DNA from: Thamnaconus septentrionalis
Lineage: Eukaryota; Chordata; Actinopteri; Tetraodontiformes; Monacanthidae
Assembly: GCA_009823395.1 (NCBI GenBank)
Contig: CM020501.1
Span: 25,738,361 to 25,802,360 of the forward strand
Direction of reading: 5' to 3'
DNA length: 64,000 nt
How positions within the stretch are numbered: position 1 is the stretch's first letter; the number at the start of each line of letters is the position of its first letter. The notes beneath the pieces were generated by a model. It did not search any database and was not told where the DNA came from. It saw only the letters and a list, made by a program, of their open reading frames with translations. This document shows positions 24,104 to 37,541 of the stretch, piece by piece. Position numbers and translations under genes: made by a program.

Positions 24104-24606
24104 AGCTGTGTTTCCATGACAGTTTTTAACAAAATAAAAGCGATATTTTGAAAATTTTGACAAAGTACAATTGCGATTTTCAGCTATTCCCATTGAATAG
24201 TGTGAAGCGCATAAGCCGTAATTCTCGTCAAATCTCGTCCCGCCAGACCCCACTTTGAGGAGGATGGAGGTACAAAACATTGTGCGATAAATCTGCATTT
24301 TAATGTTGTTTGCTGTCAAGAATGGTTGTTATATTTTTCTCTTTGAAAAAATATTCCGTCTCCTCCTCCGTCCAAACATAACGCTATTTTCACGTGAAGT
24401 GAACTGCTCACGTGACCCTGTACGTAACGTCCGCTGACGTATACATGTGAAAAAAGTGTTTTCACTACACTTTTGCGATGTACCACGATATGGATACATC
24501 TGAAAAACCGCCTCGTGAGAGCGTCCAAACTTCTTGCCGATATCCGAGAGGTTTTAGCAAGTTCAGGTGTTTCCATGACAATTCTAGGGGTGATGGAAAC
24601 GCAGCT
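24104..24606 (+). mobile_element. TIR DNA-transposon remnant, copy C (full length, about 0.5 kb)
   Basis: It begins AGCTGTGTTTCCATGACAG and ends TGATGGAAACGCAGCT. It shares the CATAAGCCGTAATTCTCG, CAAACATAACGC and TCACGTGACCCTGTACG segments with copies A and B. The Myb-like relic lies here on the minus strand and is more broken. A target duplication is not obvious. Confidence 0.65.
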
Positions 24607-24649
24607 TGTGGAGGAAGCCAGATTGGAAGTGGTAGACGGCACCTTAGCT

Positions 24650-24973
24650 CAGCGTTTGTCAACTGGTGGGTCGCAACCCAGAGGTGGGTCAGGAAACTGT
24701 TTTAACTTGGTCCCAGCTTAGTGAGCTTAGTGGGCAGTTCACTTTTTAAAAAAAAGATATATATTCATAGAGAAAATGTTGGGCATGTGTTTTACAGGAC
24801 AGACAATTAAATTTTATAATTTCAAAATTTTATCGATTAGACATGATAGAAAGTGGGCCGGCGGTTTTTATTTTTGTAGATTAAATTTCAGTGCTGTGGA
24901 ATAAATTTGGGTCTCGACTTCAAGATAAGAGAAAATATGTGGGTGCTCAGTCTTCACCAGTTGAGAACCACTG
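24650..24973 (+). mobile_element. non-autonomous hAT element with exact 8-bp target duplication
   Basis: It begins CAGCGTTTGTCAACTGGTGG and ends CCAGTTGAGAACCACTG. It is flanked on both sides by CCTTAGCT (24642-24649 and 24974-24981), an exact 8-bp duplication. Length is 324 bp. The ends are of the 'CAGTGGTTCTCAACTGGTGG' type common to many vertebrate hAT MITEs. Confidence 0.88.
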
Positions 24974-25873
24974 CCTTAGCTGATAGCCAGTGAGCTGGAC
25001 GCGTCCAGACCGCGCACGTGTGAGCAAGAGCCTTTGAAGTGGCAGCACTGGAACATCAGGTGCTGGCGGTTTTGCGCAGCCAATGCAGACGGGATACATA
25101 ACGGTTATGCTCCAGAAAATTCCGGGCAGGACTCTTGCGTCCGCCATTAAACATGCATGAGGCCTCCTTTCCCGGTTTTCCTTTCCGCCACGCGTCACCA
25201 GCGGCGATGCAATCCTGAATGTTCTGGAACCGTGGCAAATCTCAGACAAAACGTCCCCCGTCGGGGAGCGAAGTCGGGGGCGGTGCAGGGTTTTTTTTTT
25301 TTTTGACGAGGATTTGACAGTTCAATTACGGCGGCTGTTTTATTTGCTCTCGTCCGCGAGGAAGGCAAACGGCCGCCTTCCGCAGCTGACATTTCAATTA
25401 GCGTGGCTCCAGTCGGCTCCTACCGTCACACCGCAAAAAAAGCCTGGTCAGTAAGTAACGAGGAGGAAATTGGGCGCCGTTTGGAAGGAGATGCTTGGGG
25501 AAAAGAGGGCGACGCCTCCTCGATCATCAGACGGCCTCCCCTTTTGCTTAACACGGATTTGCCAGGTCTTGTTTTTGCTTTGAGCCGCTAACCCTGCGGA
25601 CGCCTTCTCCCACGCCCTTCATCCCAAAACTCTTTAGGTCGTTACACAACGGGAGCGAAATTTGCGAGGTGAATAATTAGCTTTTTTTTTAAAACCTCTT
25701 TACGTGAATGCACAATTTCCACTGAGCAAAAAAGCAGCTGTTATTTTTTCGCTCTTGTGTCGAATTTTGCGGAGGCGAAAAGGCGAACGGCCAAGACCTC
25801 TGACCAATCAAAATGACGTACTGACCTTAACTCAGACATGTAGCTAGCCGCTGTTCTGGATCAATCGGCTCTC
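24974..25873 (+). other. xirp2 intron 1, non-coding
   Basis: No gene is seen. A T-run is at 25290-25304. Its right edge, at about 25874, is where the duplicated block X begins. Confidence 0.5.
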
Positions 25874-26879
25874 GCTAATTTGTTCTCTCCCTCTGCAAAC
25901 GTGGAACCAGTTGACGGAGCAGTCGTTCAAATTGTCCGACGAACGTTCTAAAGTACTGGCCAAATTTCAAGGGTTAAAATTTGAGCTCCTGGATCTTTGT
26001 GTTGAACTCACCCTGGTGAACCCAAAGACTTCCATTTTTCTTTTTCTTTTTCTTTTTTAATTCAACCATCACCAGGACATCATCACTTGAGGATGTTGTC
26101 GACTCCATTGTTTCTTCTTCGGCACGAAAAAAAGAGCAGAAAAATTTATTCGCTTAGCGAATTTTATACGCCTCGTGCTCGGCGTGTACAGGCACAATTT
26201 GCCAGTGAAAAATTAGCATTTTTCACGTAATTTATTCGCGTTGCTTCGCATATTGTCCGGTGTGTAAGGACATTTACGATCCCTTTTCTTTTCCCTTTGC
26301 GCTCTCCTGGAATCCCTCCACTCGGCAGCTCAGGTGCTAGCGCCTCAGCTTTAGCCAATCGCTTTGGTGGGGTGACGTGGCAATGACAGTGAGGTCAGTG
26401 GCCCTCGGCTGGGCCCAATATAGTCCGGGTGGCTCAGCGGCGGAGGAATGGCCTCCCCCCCAGTTGACTTCTTCCAGCCTCTCCGGCTTCCATTTTGCTC
26501 CCGACCGGTGTGCACCGTCACTTCAGGGCACTTAGAAGCTGAAAAGAAAACAGCGTGACGGTCAACTAAGCAGCTCTTAGCGGTTCCAAGTAATCTTTAG
26601 GGGGCCACAGGTTTGATTGTCGAAAAAGAAAGAAATTTGCTTGAAGTCAATACAGCGTTTCAAACAGAGACTTGGGACCTATTATGTTTGGGCGTCTCAT
26701 GCGTTGAGACTCGTGTTTGGAGCTCGGCGCTAATGCTAATTAAACATTCTTTTGGTGTCAGTGCTAATTAGCGGCACCACGGGGGGATGGCGAAACACTT
26801 TTCGAATCTTTGAAAGTGCTCCATTTTATTCTGAGTTATTCCGTGTTGTGTTTATCTTTTTACTTCACTCTATCTCACT

Positions 26880-26944
<65 letters not shown>

Positions 26945-28788
26945 ACTCCTCCACTCCATAAATCTGCTTGTCACGGGGGAGACATTGCGTGCATGCAAGG
27001 CCGGTTTATAAAAAGGATGGCTTTATTTTATTTTTTTTCTCCCTCTCTTCCCATCAGCCCCGGTTACCTCACCTCTCTGTCATGGCAGCTTTTGCATATG
27101 ACATGCCTTTGTCAGGCACCCTGCATATCTGAGGTGTTGTCCTCATCACTCTCTGCCACCGACGATGACAAAAAAAGGGCGTCTTTCGTCAGCTCCAGGC
27201 CATGACTGCAAAATTTATCACGGGTGATAAATGAGGGTATTACCCTTGTTGTCAAGCCGGCAGGTCGGACGCTACACGGCAACTTCAGGTGTAGGATTTC
27301 TGATCCATATTTATAGGGTGTTGTGGACACAAAAAAAAAACTGTTTATTTTAAGATGCTGCCTACTCCGGTATATTATTTCTTCCCCTGATGGCTTACCG
27401 GTTATGTCACATGCGGGACATTGCAGAAACTAAAAATTGACGGGATTATGGAAGCGTTTGGCAAGGTTGAGTTCCAAGTCACACGTCTCCTTTCGCTGAC
27501 TTTAGCTGTGCACTCTGGTTTTGTCACCAATCACAAGTTTTTTTGCACCTATTTTAAGCCATGGCACTTGGCGCTTAATCATATCTTCTCTTATGTCATT
27601 TTTTTTAATCGTGACTTGCTGGCAGATAGCTAAAAACAAATTATCTAACCTATTATCTATTAATTACCTAATGGATACTTTTAAGTGAGCGAATGCTAAC
27701 ATTAGCCAGCGCATTAACCTCGCACCATTAGACTACTTTCCCACTATGTCACAAGTACGGCCTTTGTTGTGTGGGTGAATAACAAATTTGGCAGTGTAGT
27801 TTTTCATTTGCCAAGAAGTTTGTCACAACCATTATCACAGAAACGAAATTAAACGTTCGCGTAGGCTAATTATCTACGCTAAAAGGAAAGGATCCATAGC
27901 TAGGCTATTAGGGTGGTTGCCAAGTTCACTAAGTTTGTTTTCGAGACAGATTCGTAATTTATCTTAATTACACCCTGTCTATTTTTCAATTTTTAAGCAA
28001 AACACGATGATAAATAAGGCGTTGGTTTTAAATAGTGCAGTGTAGTTGCTAAGCCGCCTCTGCTTTGGACTAAAAGAGAATGACAGAGAAGCCTCGTGTA
28101 CCACAGATGAAAAAAAATCCACCCAGATTCAGATCCACCTGAAAATATTCTTTTGAGGCTAAACTACATTCAGAGGTGGGATGTCTGTCAAAAATCACTT
28201 AAAATTCTGTGCCTCCACTCAGTGAACTCACTGGAAACGAGAAAAAAAAAATCTTGTTATTTTCGGTTGGTTCCAGTTTTCAGAAAATGTGTGCCATGTG
28301 GCACATTTCTGGAATCGTCCCTTTATGATGTCATAAATGCCCCAATGGATTTATTCAGGTTTCAGGTTTTTTTCTTTTCTTCTATTTGTATTATAGTTTT
28401 TTTACACTTAATTGTATAGACTTCAGAAAAAAAAAACTTTTTGAGATATGGGCCGGACGTGAGGCCTTGAATGTTTCAATAATTGATCCCGACGAGGCAG
28501 TTCCGCCAAAATGAGGCCGTGAGGTTCCAGTCGGGTGTCCATTCATCATGCCGTCAAGGTAACTGCTTTCACCTTCAGCTGATACAATCTCTTCGCCTTT
28601 ATATTTCGTGCTCTCTTGCACCTTTCATTGGTCAAATTTCCAAACAATATGGACAAGAATCTCTTTTAAGAATCCCTTTATTCCGCTCGAGGGGTCATTT
28701 GTACCTTCTGGGGTTCCACTGAAACTGCCCGCTATGACCCTTGGATTTTATATAGGACAACGACAGGATTTTGTCGGTAGTCTGCGAT
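25874..28788 (+). repeat. duplicated block X, copy 1 (about 2.9 kb)
   Basis: It begins CGCTAATTTGTTCTCTCCC and ends GTCGGTAGTCTGCGAT. It repeats head to tail at 28791-31705 (offset about 2,917 bp), and its last 1.2 kb repeats again at 33880-35060. It contains a (CA)n run at 26884-26940. No gene is recognised. The copies are nearly identical in content but differ by many one- or two-base gains and losses. Confidence 0.9.
26884..26940 (+). repeat. (CA)n microsatellite in block X copy 1
   Basis: About 28 CA units. The counterpart in copy 2 is at 29805-29862. Confidence 0.95.
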
Positions 28789-28790
28789 AC

Positions 28791-29808
28791 CGCTAATTTG
28801 TTCTCTCCCGCAAACGTGGGAACTAGTTGGACGGAGCAGTTGCTCAAAATTGTCCGACTTAACGTTCTAGAAGCACCGGCCAAATTTCAAGGGTTGTACT
28901 TGAGCTCCTGGATCTTTGTGTTGAACCCACCCTGCGGAACCCGTAAGACTTCCATTTTTCTTTTTCTTTTTCTTTTTTAACTCAACTATCACCAGGACAT
29001 CATCACTTGAGGATGTTGTCGACTCCATTGTTTCTTCTTCGGCACGAAAAAAAAAGAGCAGAAAAATTTATTCGCTTTAGCGTAATTTTATACGCTTCGT
29101 GCTCGGCGTACAGGCACATTTGCCAGTGAAAATCAGCATTTTTTCGCCTAACTTATTCGCGGCGTTGTTTAAGACATTGTCCGGTAAGTAAGGACATTTA
29201 CGATCCCTTTCTTTTCCCTTGGCGCGCTCCTGAATCCTCCACTCGGCAGCTCAGGAAGCTAGCGCCTCAGCTTTAGCCAATCGCTTTGGCGGTGGGGTGA
29301 CGTGGCAACGACAGTGAGGTCGTGGCCCTGCTGGGCCCACACATAGTCCGGGTGGCTCAGCCATGAGGAATGGCCTCCAGTTGACTTCTTCCAGCCTCCG
29401 CTTCCATTTTTGCTCCTACCGTGTGCATCATTACCAGGGCACTTAGAAGCTGAAAGAAAAACAGCGTGACGGTCAACTAAGCAATAGCCTTAGCGGTTCC
29501 AAAGTAATCTTTAGGGGGCCACAGGTTTGATTGTCGAAAAAGAAAGAAATTTGCTTAGAAGTCAATACAGCTGCTTCAAACAGAGACTTGGGACCTATTA
29601 TATTTGGGCGTCCCATCGTGTTGGAGACGCTGCGTGTTTGGAGCTCGGCGCCTCAATGCTAATTAAACATTCTTTTGGTGTCAGTGCTAACTAGCGCACC
29701 ACGTGGGATGTATACAACACTTTTTCAATCTTTGAAAGTGCTCCATTTTATTCTTGAGTTATTCCGTGTTAGTTTATCTTTTATCACTCTATCTCTATCT
29801 CACTCACA

Positions 29809-29865
<57 letters not shown>

Positions 29866-31705
29866 ACCTCCACCCATAAATCTAGCTATCACGGGGGAGA
29901 CATTAGTGCCATGCAAGGCTGGTTTATAAAGATGGCTTATTTTATTTTTTTCTCCTCCTTCCCATCAGCCCCTCGCTACCTCACCTCTCTGTCATGGCAG
30001 CTTTGCATATGACATGCCTTTGTCAGGCAACCCTGCATATCTGAGGCGTGTTGTCCCTCATCACTCTCTGCCACCGAACACGATGACAAAAAAGCGGCGC
30101 TTCGTCAGCTCCAGGCCATGACTCGCAAAATTTATCAGCGGGTGATAAATGAGGGTATTACTGCTTTGTGTCGTCTGGCAGGTCGGACGCTACACGGCAA
30201 CTTCCAGGGTGTAGGATTTCTGATCCACATTTATAGGGTGTTGTGGACACAAAAAAACTGTTTATTTAAGATGCTGCCTACTCAGGTATATTATTTCTTC
30301 CCCTGATGGCTTAATGTTATGTCACATGCGACATTGCAGAACTAAAAATTGACGGGATTATAATAGAGCGTTGCAAGGTTGAGTTCCAAGTCACACGCCT
30401 CCCTTTCCCTGACTTTAGCTGTGCACTCTGGTTTTGTCACCAATCACAAAAGTTTTTGCACCTATTTTAAGCCATGGCACTTGGCGCTTAATCATATCTT
30501 CTTATGTCATTTTTTTTTAATCGTGACTTGCTTACAGATAGCTAAAACAAATTATTCAACCTATTATCTATTAATTACCTAATGGATACTTAAGTGAGCG
30601 AATGCTAGCATTAGCCAGCCGCATTAACCTCTCGCACCATTAGACTACTACTTTCCCACTATGTCACAATGCACGCCTTTGTTGTGTGGGTGAATAAATT
30701 TGCGCAGTGTAGTTTTCTTCATTTGCCATGAAGTTTGCCGCCAAATCATTATCATAGAAAACGAAATTAAACGTTCTCGCGGTGTAGGCTAATTATCTAC
30801 GCTTAAAAGGAAAGGATCCATAGCCAGGCTATTAGGGTGGCTGCCAAGTTCACTGTTTGTTTCTAGACAGATCTGGTGAATTTATCTTAATTACACCCTG
30901 TCTTGCTTTCAATTTTTAAGCAAAACACGGCGATAAATAACACGTTATTTAAATAGTGCAGTGTGAAGCCAAGGTTTTTCTGCTTTTGGACTAAAAGAGA
31001 ATGACAGAGAAGCCTCTGGGTACCACAGATGAAAAAAAAATCCACCCAGATTCAGATCCACCTGAAAATATTCTTTGAGGCTAAACTAGCATTCAGAGGT
31101 GGGATGTCTGTCAAAATCAATTGCAATTCTCAGCTCCACTCAGTGAATCACTGGAACTAGAGACGAAAAAATCTTGTTATTTTTCGGTTGGTTCCAGTTT
31201 TCAGAAAATGTGTAAGGTGGCACATTTCTGGAATCGTCCCCTTATGATGGCAATGCCCCAATGTAATTTTATTCAGGTTTCAGGTTTTTTCTTTATTTCT
31301 ATTTGTATTATAGTTTTTTGTTCTTCAATTGTATGACTTTGAAAAAAACTTTTTGAGATAAGGGCCGGACGTGAGGCCTTGAATGTTTCAATAATTGATA
31401 ATGACGTAGGCAGTTCACCTAAAATGAGGCCGTGAGGTTCCAGTCGGTGTCCATTCATCATGCCGCCAAGGTAACTGCTTTCACCTTCAGCTGATAACAA
31501 TCTTCGCCTTTATATTTCTTTGCTCTCTCTGCACCTTTCATTGGGTCAAATTTCCAAACAATATGGACAAGAATCTCTTTAAGAATCCTTTTTATTCCAT
31601 CGAGGGTCATTTGTACCTTCTGGGGTTCCACCATTGAAACTGCCCGCTTATGACCCTTGGATTTTATATAGACAACGACAGGATTTTTGTCGGTAGTCTC
31701 TGCAT
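28791..31705 (+). repeat. duplicated block X, copy 2
   Basis: This is a direct tandem copy of 25874-28788. Compared with copy 1, landmarks such as GTCATGGCAGCTTTTGCATA / GTCATGGCAGCTTTGCATA show homopolymer and single-base indels throughout. The (CA)n run is at 29805-29862. No gene is seen. Confidence 0.9.
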
Positions 31706-32641
31706 CGCATCACAGGTAACCGAGCCCGATTGCAGGCCGTTAGATTTCTTTATTTTAATGTTGCTGCGTGACAGGATAGGGGGAACAATGTGTAGTTCAT
31801 CAAGCCGCTGCGCCTGCGCGTGGGCGCACCTATAAGGGGCGCTACGGTCCGATTCTCTGCATCGGCCAGAATGAACGACATGTACCACACCAGCTCGCTA
31901 AAGCGCTAAGAGTCTAAAACCGGCTCTCTGTATTTTCATGACGCTCATGATCGCCCTGGCTTGGGTGACCCTTCACTTTTAGCGCGCCACCCACACCCCC
32001 CCTCCTCCGCAGACCACGCAAAACGCAGTGGTGACTGTATTTCCTGCAAAAAAAGTCAAAAGGTGACATCATGGGCACGCAATGAGAGCCAATGATGTCT
32101 ATTTAGGGTTCGCTGTCATCCCACCACGTCGTCGCCCGCAGAGGGTGAGCAATAGCGGGAGCTGAAGGGTCCAGTGTGGGTGTCAACGGAGCACAATGTT
32201 GTTTCCCGAAAAGTCGAACGAACGAAGAAATATTAATGAAAAAAAAAATCAGTTTTTTCTTCTACCAGCTCACGGCAGCGCCAAGCACAGGAAATCGCTT
32301 CAAGCGGCGTGATCGATGGGGTGCAGTGCCCTGCCACGACGCGCCATAGCACATCCGCTGTCTCCGAGCTGTTTCTGTACTGCATTGGCCACGACGCAGA
32401 TCCCATCTAAACTCTCGGTCTGGGATCTAGTGCGTTTCAAATTAAACAGGTAGACACGTAGGTAGACTTCTTTTGTACATATAATTTATATAGTGCAAGT
32501 ATGTATTTATAAATTTTGCTCCCTTAATTTTTCTTTCTATATTTTGTCATATTATTGTTTAATAGCAGTTAGGAAGAATTGTCAAATTTGCATATTTGAA
32601 ATATATATATATATATATATATATGCCATATATATATTTAG

Positions 32642-32689
<48 letters not shown>

Positions 32690-32819
32690 GTATGTATATT
32701 ATAAAACTGTTAAGCATATACCACTTTGCTTACATATGTCAATATACGCTTCACATACTGTCCCATTCTCCACCTCACTTCCTAACGCTCCAACCTCACT
32801 CCCAACGTGCCTCTTCCAG

Positions 32820-32970
32820 CTGCAGGCGGTGCCGACAGTGCCGCCCAGGACAACCCCAGGACAAGAGGCCGGGCGTGGAGTACCAGCCGGGTGAGCAGGT
32901 CGCTGAAAGAGCCGCCCGTCAGGCGCAACCAGGCGGCCGTGACTCAGAAGGAGACTGGTGCCCTTCTGCT
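32820..32970 (+). pseudogene. broken duplicate of xirp2 exon 2
   Basis: This is a second copy of exon 2 inside block Y1, with the same acceptor (CTCTTCCAG|CT) and the same VEYQPGEQV core. It lacks one G near the start (GTGCCGCCC against GTGCCGGCC in the intact copy), which breaks the frame. It carries further small indels through the LKERLAMYQ region. The donor has become GTCAGAAGA instead of GTAAGATGA. The damage is mostly single-base gain and loss rather than substitution, and the flanks show the same pattern. That suggests sequencing or gap-filling error in a redundant copy rather than an old pseudogene, but a real recent duplication cannot be excluded. Confidence 0.75.
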
Positions 32971-33094
32971 GTCAGAAGATGATCCTCCAGCATGGCTGGG
33001 GTGGGGAGGGAGGAGAGGGTGTCACGTGAGGTCTTCTTCAGGAGCAAATGTCGACTTTTTAAATTCATTTTACTTGTCATGGCGGGACGCTATT

Positions 33095-33655
33095 TAAAGG
33101 TTCAGTGTAAAATGGGCAATTGATTGACGATTTTTGTTTGTTAAAAGCTGAATATACAGTACTGCCTTATAAAAATACATGTAATCACAAAGTGTAGCAA
33201 TCACAGTACAGTAAAAGTCCTTTGGTTTTCCCACTCATACAATTCTTTTTTTTTTTCTGCTTAATTTTTACTTATATATTTGCTTTTATCATATATATAT
33301 ATATATGTATATATGTATATACATATATATATATATGTATACATATATATTTTAATTATTTTATTTATATAAGAATACATTATACAATCCTATCTTGCAC
33401 CACAATATTTCTGGGTGAAGCTCTACAGGATCAACTACGCGAGGTTTTGAGTGAGTTACGCATTCAATTAAAACCGAACAAAGAAGAAAGTGAACGCGGT
33501 ATCCTGATTGTGGGATTGTAGTGATTGACTGATTGTGTGTTCAGGCCACTGTAGCTCATCAGGCTCGGTGAGGAACGAAGGAAGAGCGCTTGCAATCTGA
33601 AATAACCATGATGTCGCTGTTTCTTCTGAAAATCATATTACACACCGTACCCTTA
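33095..33655 (+). mobile_element. MITE-like repeat 'GGTCCAGTGTGTAA' in block Y copy 1
   Basis: It runs from TTTAAAGGTTCAGTGTAAAA to CATATTACACACCGTACCC, with a TA-rich expansion at 33290-33350. It is degraded by indels relative to the copy at 36576. Confidence 0.65.
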
Positions 33656-33879
33656 AAGCGTGAAAGGGGTCAGCGTGAAGCACCGCTCACATTTCACGGG
33701 CTCGGGTAGAGCCGCAGACCGACCAATAATGCTAAAGTCACATACTGCAGAAACAACGATTTCGCATCTGCAGTTCACTTGAGTCGCACGCCGGCTCGCA
33801 AATGACGACGTGGTTGTCACAGCTGATTTGAATTCGCGACACAGGAGGGAGAGCGGGAGGTCTTCATTTTATTTAGTAG

Positions 33880-35060
33880 ACTTGCTGGCAGATAGCTAAA
33901 ACAAATTATCAACCTATTATCTATAATTACCCTATGGATACTTTTAAGTGACGAATGCTAACATTAGTAGCGCAGTAACCTACGCACCATTAGACTACTT
34001 TCCACTATGCTCTAGAAATACGGCCTTTTGTTGTGTGGGTGAATAACTAAATTTGGCAGTGTAGTTTTTTACATTTGCCAAAGTTTGTCACAACCATTAT
34101 CACAGAAAGCGAAATTAAGCGTTAGGTATTTCATTATCTCGCTAAAAGGAAAGGATCCATAAGCTTCTGGCTACATTAGGAATTGGTTGCCAGGTTTCAC
34201 TACAAAGTTTTGTTCGAGACAGATTAGGTAATTTATCTTAATTACACCCTATTATTTTTCAATTTTAAGCAAAACCGATGATAAATGGCGTTGGTTTTTA
34301 AATAGTGCAGTGTAGTTGCTAAGCCGCCTCTGCTTTAGAACTAAAAGAGAATGACAGAGAAGCCACCGTGTACCACAGAATGAAAAAAATCACCCAGATT
34401 CAGATCCACACTGAAAATATTCTTTTGAGGCTAAACTACATTCAGAGGTGGGATGTCTGTCAAAAAATCTGTAAAATTCTGTGCCTCCACTCAGTGAACT
34501 CACTGGAAGCGAGAAAAAAAAAAATCTTGTTATTTTCGGTTGGTTCCAGTTTTTCAGAAAATGTGTGCCATGTGGCACATTTCTGGAATAAATCCCTTTA
34601 TGATGTCATAAATGCCCCAATGGATTTATTCAGGTTTCAGGGTTTTCTTTTCTTCTATTTGTATTATAGTTTTTTTACATAAGTGTATAGACTGAAAAAA
34701 AAACTTTTTTTGACATATGGGCGGACGTGGGGCCTTGGACCTATTCAATAATTGATGCCAGACGAGGCAGTTCCGTAAAATGAGGCCGTGAGGTTCCAGT
34801 CGGGTGTCCATTCATCATGCCGTCAAGGTAACTGCTTTCACCTTCAGCTGATACAATCTCTTCGCCTTTATATTTACGTGCTCTCTCTTGCACCTTTCAT
34901 TGATCAAATTTCCAAACAATATGGACAAGAATCTCTTTTAAGAATCCCTTTATTCCGCTCGAGGGGTCATTTGTACCTTCTGGGGTTCCACTGAAACTGC
35001 CCGCTATGACCCTTGGATTTTATATAGGACAACGACAGGATTTTGTCGGTAGTCTGCGAT
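33880..35060 (+). repeat. duplicated block X, copy 3 (3' 1.2 kb only)
   Basis: It begins GACTTGCTGGCAGATAGCTA, matching 27611 in copy 1, and ends GTCGGTAGTCTGCGAT, directly followed by block Y copy 2. The left junction with Y copy 1 is abrupt. Confidence 0.88.
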
Positions 35061-35961
35061 CGCATCACAGGTAACGAGCTCCGATTGCAGGCCGTTAGAT
35101 TTCTTTATTTTAATGTTGCGTGACAGGATAGGGGGAACAAATGTGTAGTTCTTTATCAAGCCGCTGCGCTCATGGACGCACTATAAGTGGGCGCCGGTCA
35201 GATTCCTCTGCACGGCCAAGAATGAACGGCATGTACGACACCGCTCGCTAAGCGCTAAGAGTCTAAAACCGCTCTCTGTATTTTCACAAGCGCCAAGGAC
35301 GCCCTCCTTGGCGTCGTTGACCCTTCACTTTTAGCGCGCCACCCACACCCCCCCTCCTCCGCAGACCACGCAAAACGCAGTGGTGACTGTATTTCCTGCA
35401 AAGAAAGTCAAAAGGTGACATCATGGGCACGCAATGAGAGCCAATGATGTCTATTTAGGGTTCGCTGTCATCCCACCACGTCGTCGCCCGCAGAGGGTGA
35501 GCAATAGCGGGAGCTGAAGGGTCCAGTGTGGGTGTCAACGGAGCACAATGTTGTTTCCCGAAAAGTCGAACGAACGAAGAAATATTAATGAAAAAAAAAA
35601 AAAATCAGTTTTCTTCTTCTCTAATTGGCTCACGGCAGCGCCGAGCACAGGAAATACACCTGAGCGACGTGATTGATGGGTGCAGTGCCTCGCGTCGACG
35701 TTGTTACACATCCGTTGCTCCGAGCTGTTTCCTGTACTGCATTGGCCGACGCATGCAGATCCTAATTAAACTCGGGCCTGGGATCTAGTGCTTTTCAAAT
35801 TAAACAGGTAGACACGTAGGTAGATTCTTTTGTACATATGTTTATATAGGTGCAAGTATGTATTTATAAATTTTGCTCCCTTAATTTTTCTTTCTATATT
35901 TTGTCATATTATTGTTTAATAGCAGTTAGGAAGAATTGTCAAATTTGCATATTTGAAAAAA

Positions 35962-36177
<216 letters not shown>

Positions 36178-36281
36178 AAAAAACTGTTGCGGCCACCCCC
36201 TTGCTTACCAGTCAATATAGCTTCACATACTTCCCATTCTCCTCACTTCCTAACGTCCAACCTCACTCGTGCCTCTTCCAG

Positions 36282-36439
36282 CTGCAGGCGGTGCCGACAG
36301 TGCCGGCCCAGGACAACCCCAGGACAAGAGGCCGGGCGTGGAGTACCAGCCGGGTGAGCAGGTGTCGCTGAAAGAGCGTCTGGCCATGTACCAGGCGGCC
36401 GTGACCAAGAAGGAGACTGGCGGCTCCTCTTCTGCTGCC
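36282..36439 (+). CDS. xirp2: xirp2 coding exon 2 (intact copy)
   Basis: The acceptor is CTCTTCCAG|CT and the donor is GCC|GTAAGA. In the frame set by exon 1 the exon reads through a Gly/Pro-rich start into [20 protein letters not shown] and ends [11 protein letters not shown]. The LAMYQAAV segment matches the MARYQAAV start of some mammalian XIRP2 isoforms (from memory) and resembles a segment of the LIMA1/EPLIN family. The exon is 158 nt long and ends in phase 0, joining directly to the MMDESEAC exon. It lies in block Y2 of the mosaic duplication. A second, indel-damaged copy lies at 32820-32970, so this copy is the one to annotate. Confidence 0.82.
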
Positions 36440-36575
36440 GTAAGATGATCCCTCCGCACTGACATGGGGGTGGGGAGGGGAGGGAGAGGGTGCTTTCGTC
36501 GTGAGGTTCCTCAGGGAGTAAATGTCGGACTTTTTTTAAATTCATTTTTACTTGTCATGGCGGGACGCTATTTAA

Positions 36576-36757
36576 AGGTTCAGTGTGTAAAATTTGGCCT
36601 GATTGACGATTTTTGTTTGTTAAAAGCTGAATATACAGTACTGCCCATAAAAATACATTAATAAAAGTGTATAATCACAGTACAGTAAAAGTCCTTTGGT
36701 TTTCCCACTCATACAATTCTTTTTTTTTTTTCTAATTTTACTTATATATTTATTTTT

Positions 36758-36806
<49 letters not shown>

Positions 36807-37146
36807 GTATATATATATATATTTTATTTTTATTTATATATAAGAATATACATTACAGTTAGCTCCTATCTTGCACCACAATATTTCTAATGAAGTCTAT
36901 TAGAACAACTACGCTTTGTGTTTTGAGTGAGCGCTCGCATCCTCAATTAAACCAACAAAGAAGAAAGTGAACGAGGTATCCTGATTGTGATTGTGTGATT
37001 GACTGATTGTGTGTTCAGGCCACTGTAGCTCACTGGCAGGCTCGGTGGAGGGAACGTAAGCGAAAGAGCGCTGCAATCTAAAATGCAACCACATGATGTC
37101 ACTGTTTCTTCTGAAAATCTCCACATATTACACACTGTACCCTTAA
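36576..37146 (+). mobile_element. MITE-like repeat 'GGTCCAGTGTGTAA' in block Y copy 2
   Basis: It runs from TTAAAGGTTCAGTGTGTAAA to CACATATTACACACTGTACC, with an AT expansion at 36757-36825. It starts 136 bp after the exon 2 donor. Confidence 0.7.
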
Positions 37147-37541
37147 AGCGTGAAAGGGGCTTCAGCGTGATGCACCGTTCGATTTCAGCGGGCCTCGGGG
37201 CAGAGCCGCACCGACTCCGCTCAATGCTAAAGTCGTTAGCGCCGGCAGAAACAACGATTTCGCAATTGCAGTTCACTTGAGTCGTGCACGTCGCCCGCAA
37301 ATGTGACGTACGTGGTTGTCACAGCTGGATTGAATTCCGCTACACAGGGAGGGAGAGCCGGGGAGGTCTTCACTCAGTGATCTCTGCCTCCCGAGCTCCA
37401 ACAATCTGATTTTTCCACCCGTCTGTCCGTCCGTCCGTCCTTCCACACGTCTTTCCTCCACTCATCCGCCAGCCCGGCTCGGCTCAAACCTTCAAACCCT
37501 CGTTACCTCATTAGCTGCTTCGGCGAGCTTCACTTTCGCTT

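Larger units (their letters stand above)
31706..33866 (+). repeat. duplicated block Y, copy 1
   Basis: It begins CGCATCACAGGTAACCGAGC and matches Y copy 2 (35061-37540) through to the GGTCTTCA segment. It contains an AT tract (32598-32690), the broken copy of xirp2 exon 2 (32820-32970) and a copy of the 'GGTCCAGTGTGTAA' MITE (33095-33655) with an internal AT tract. Confidence 0.88.
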
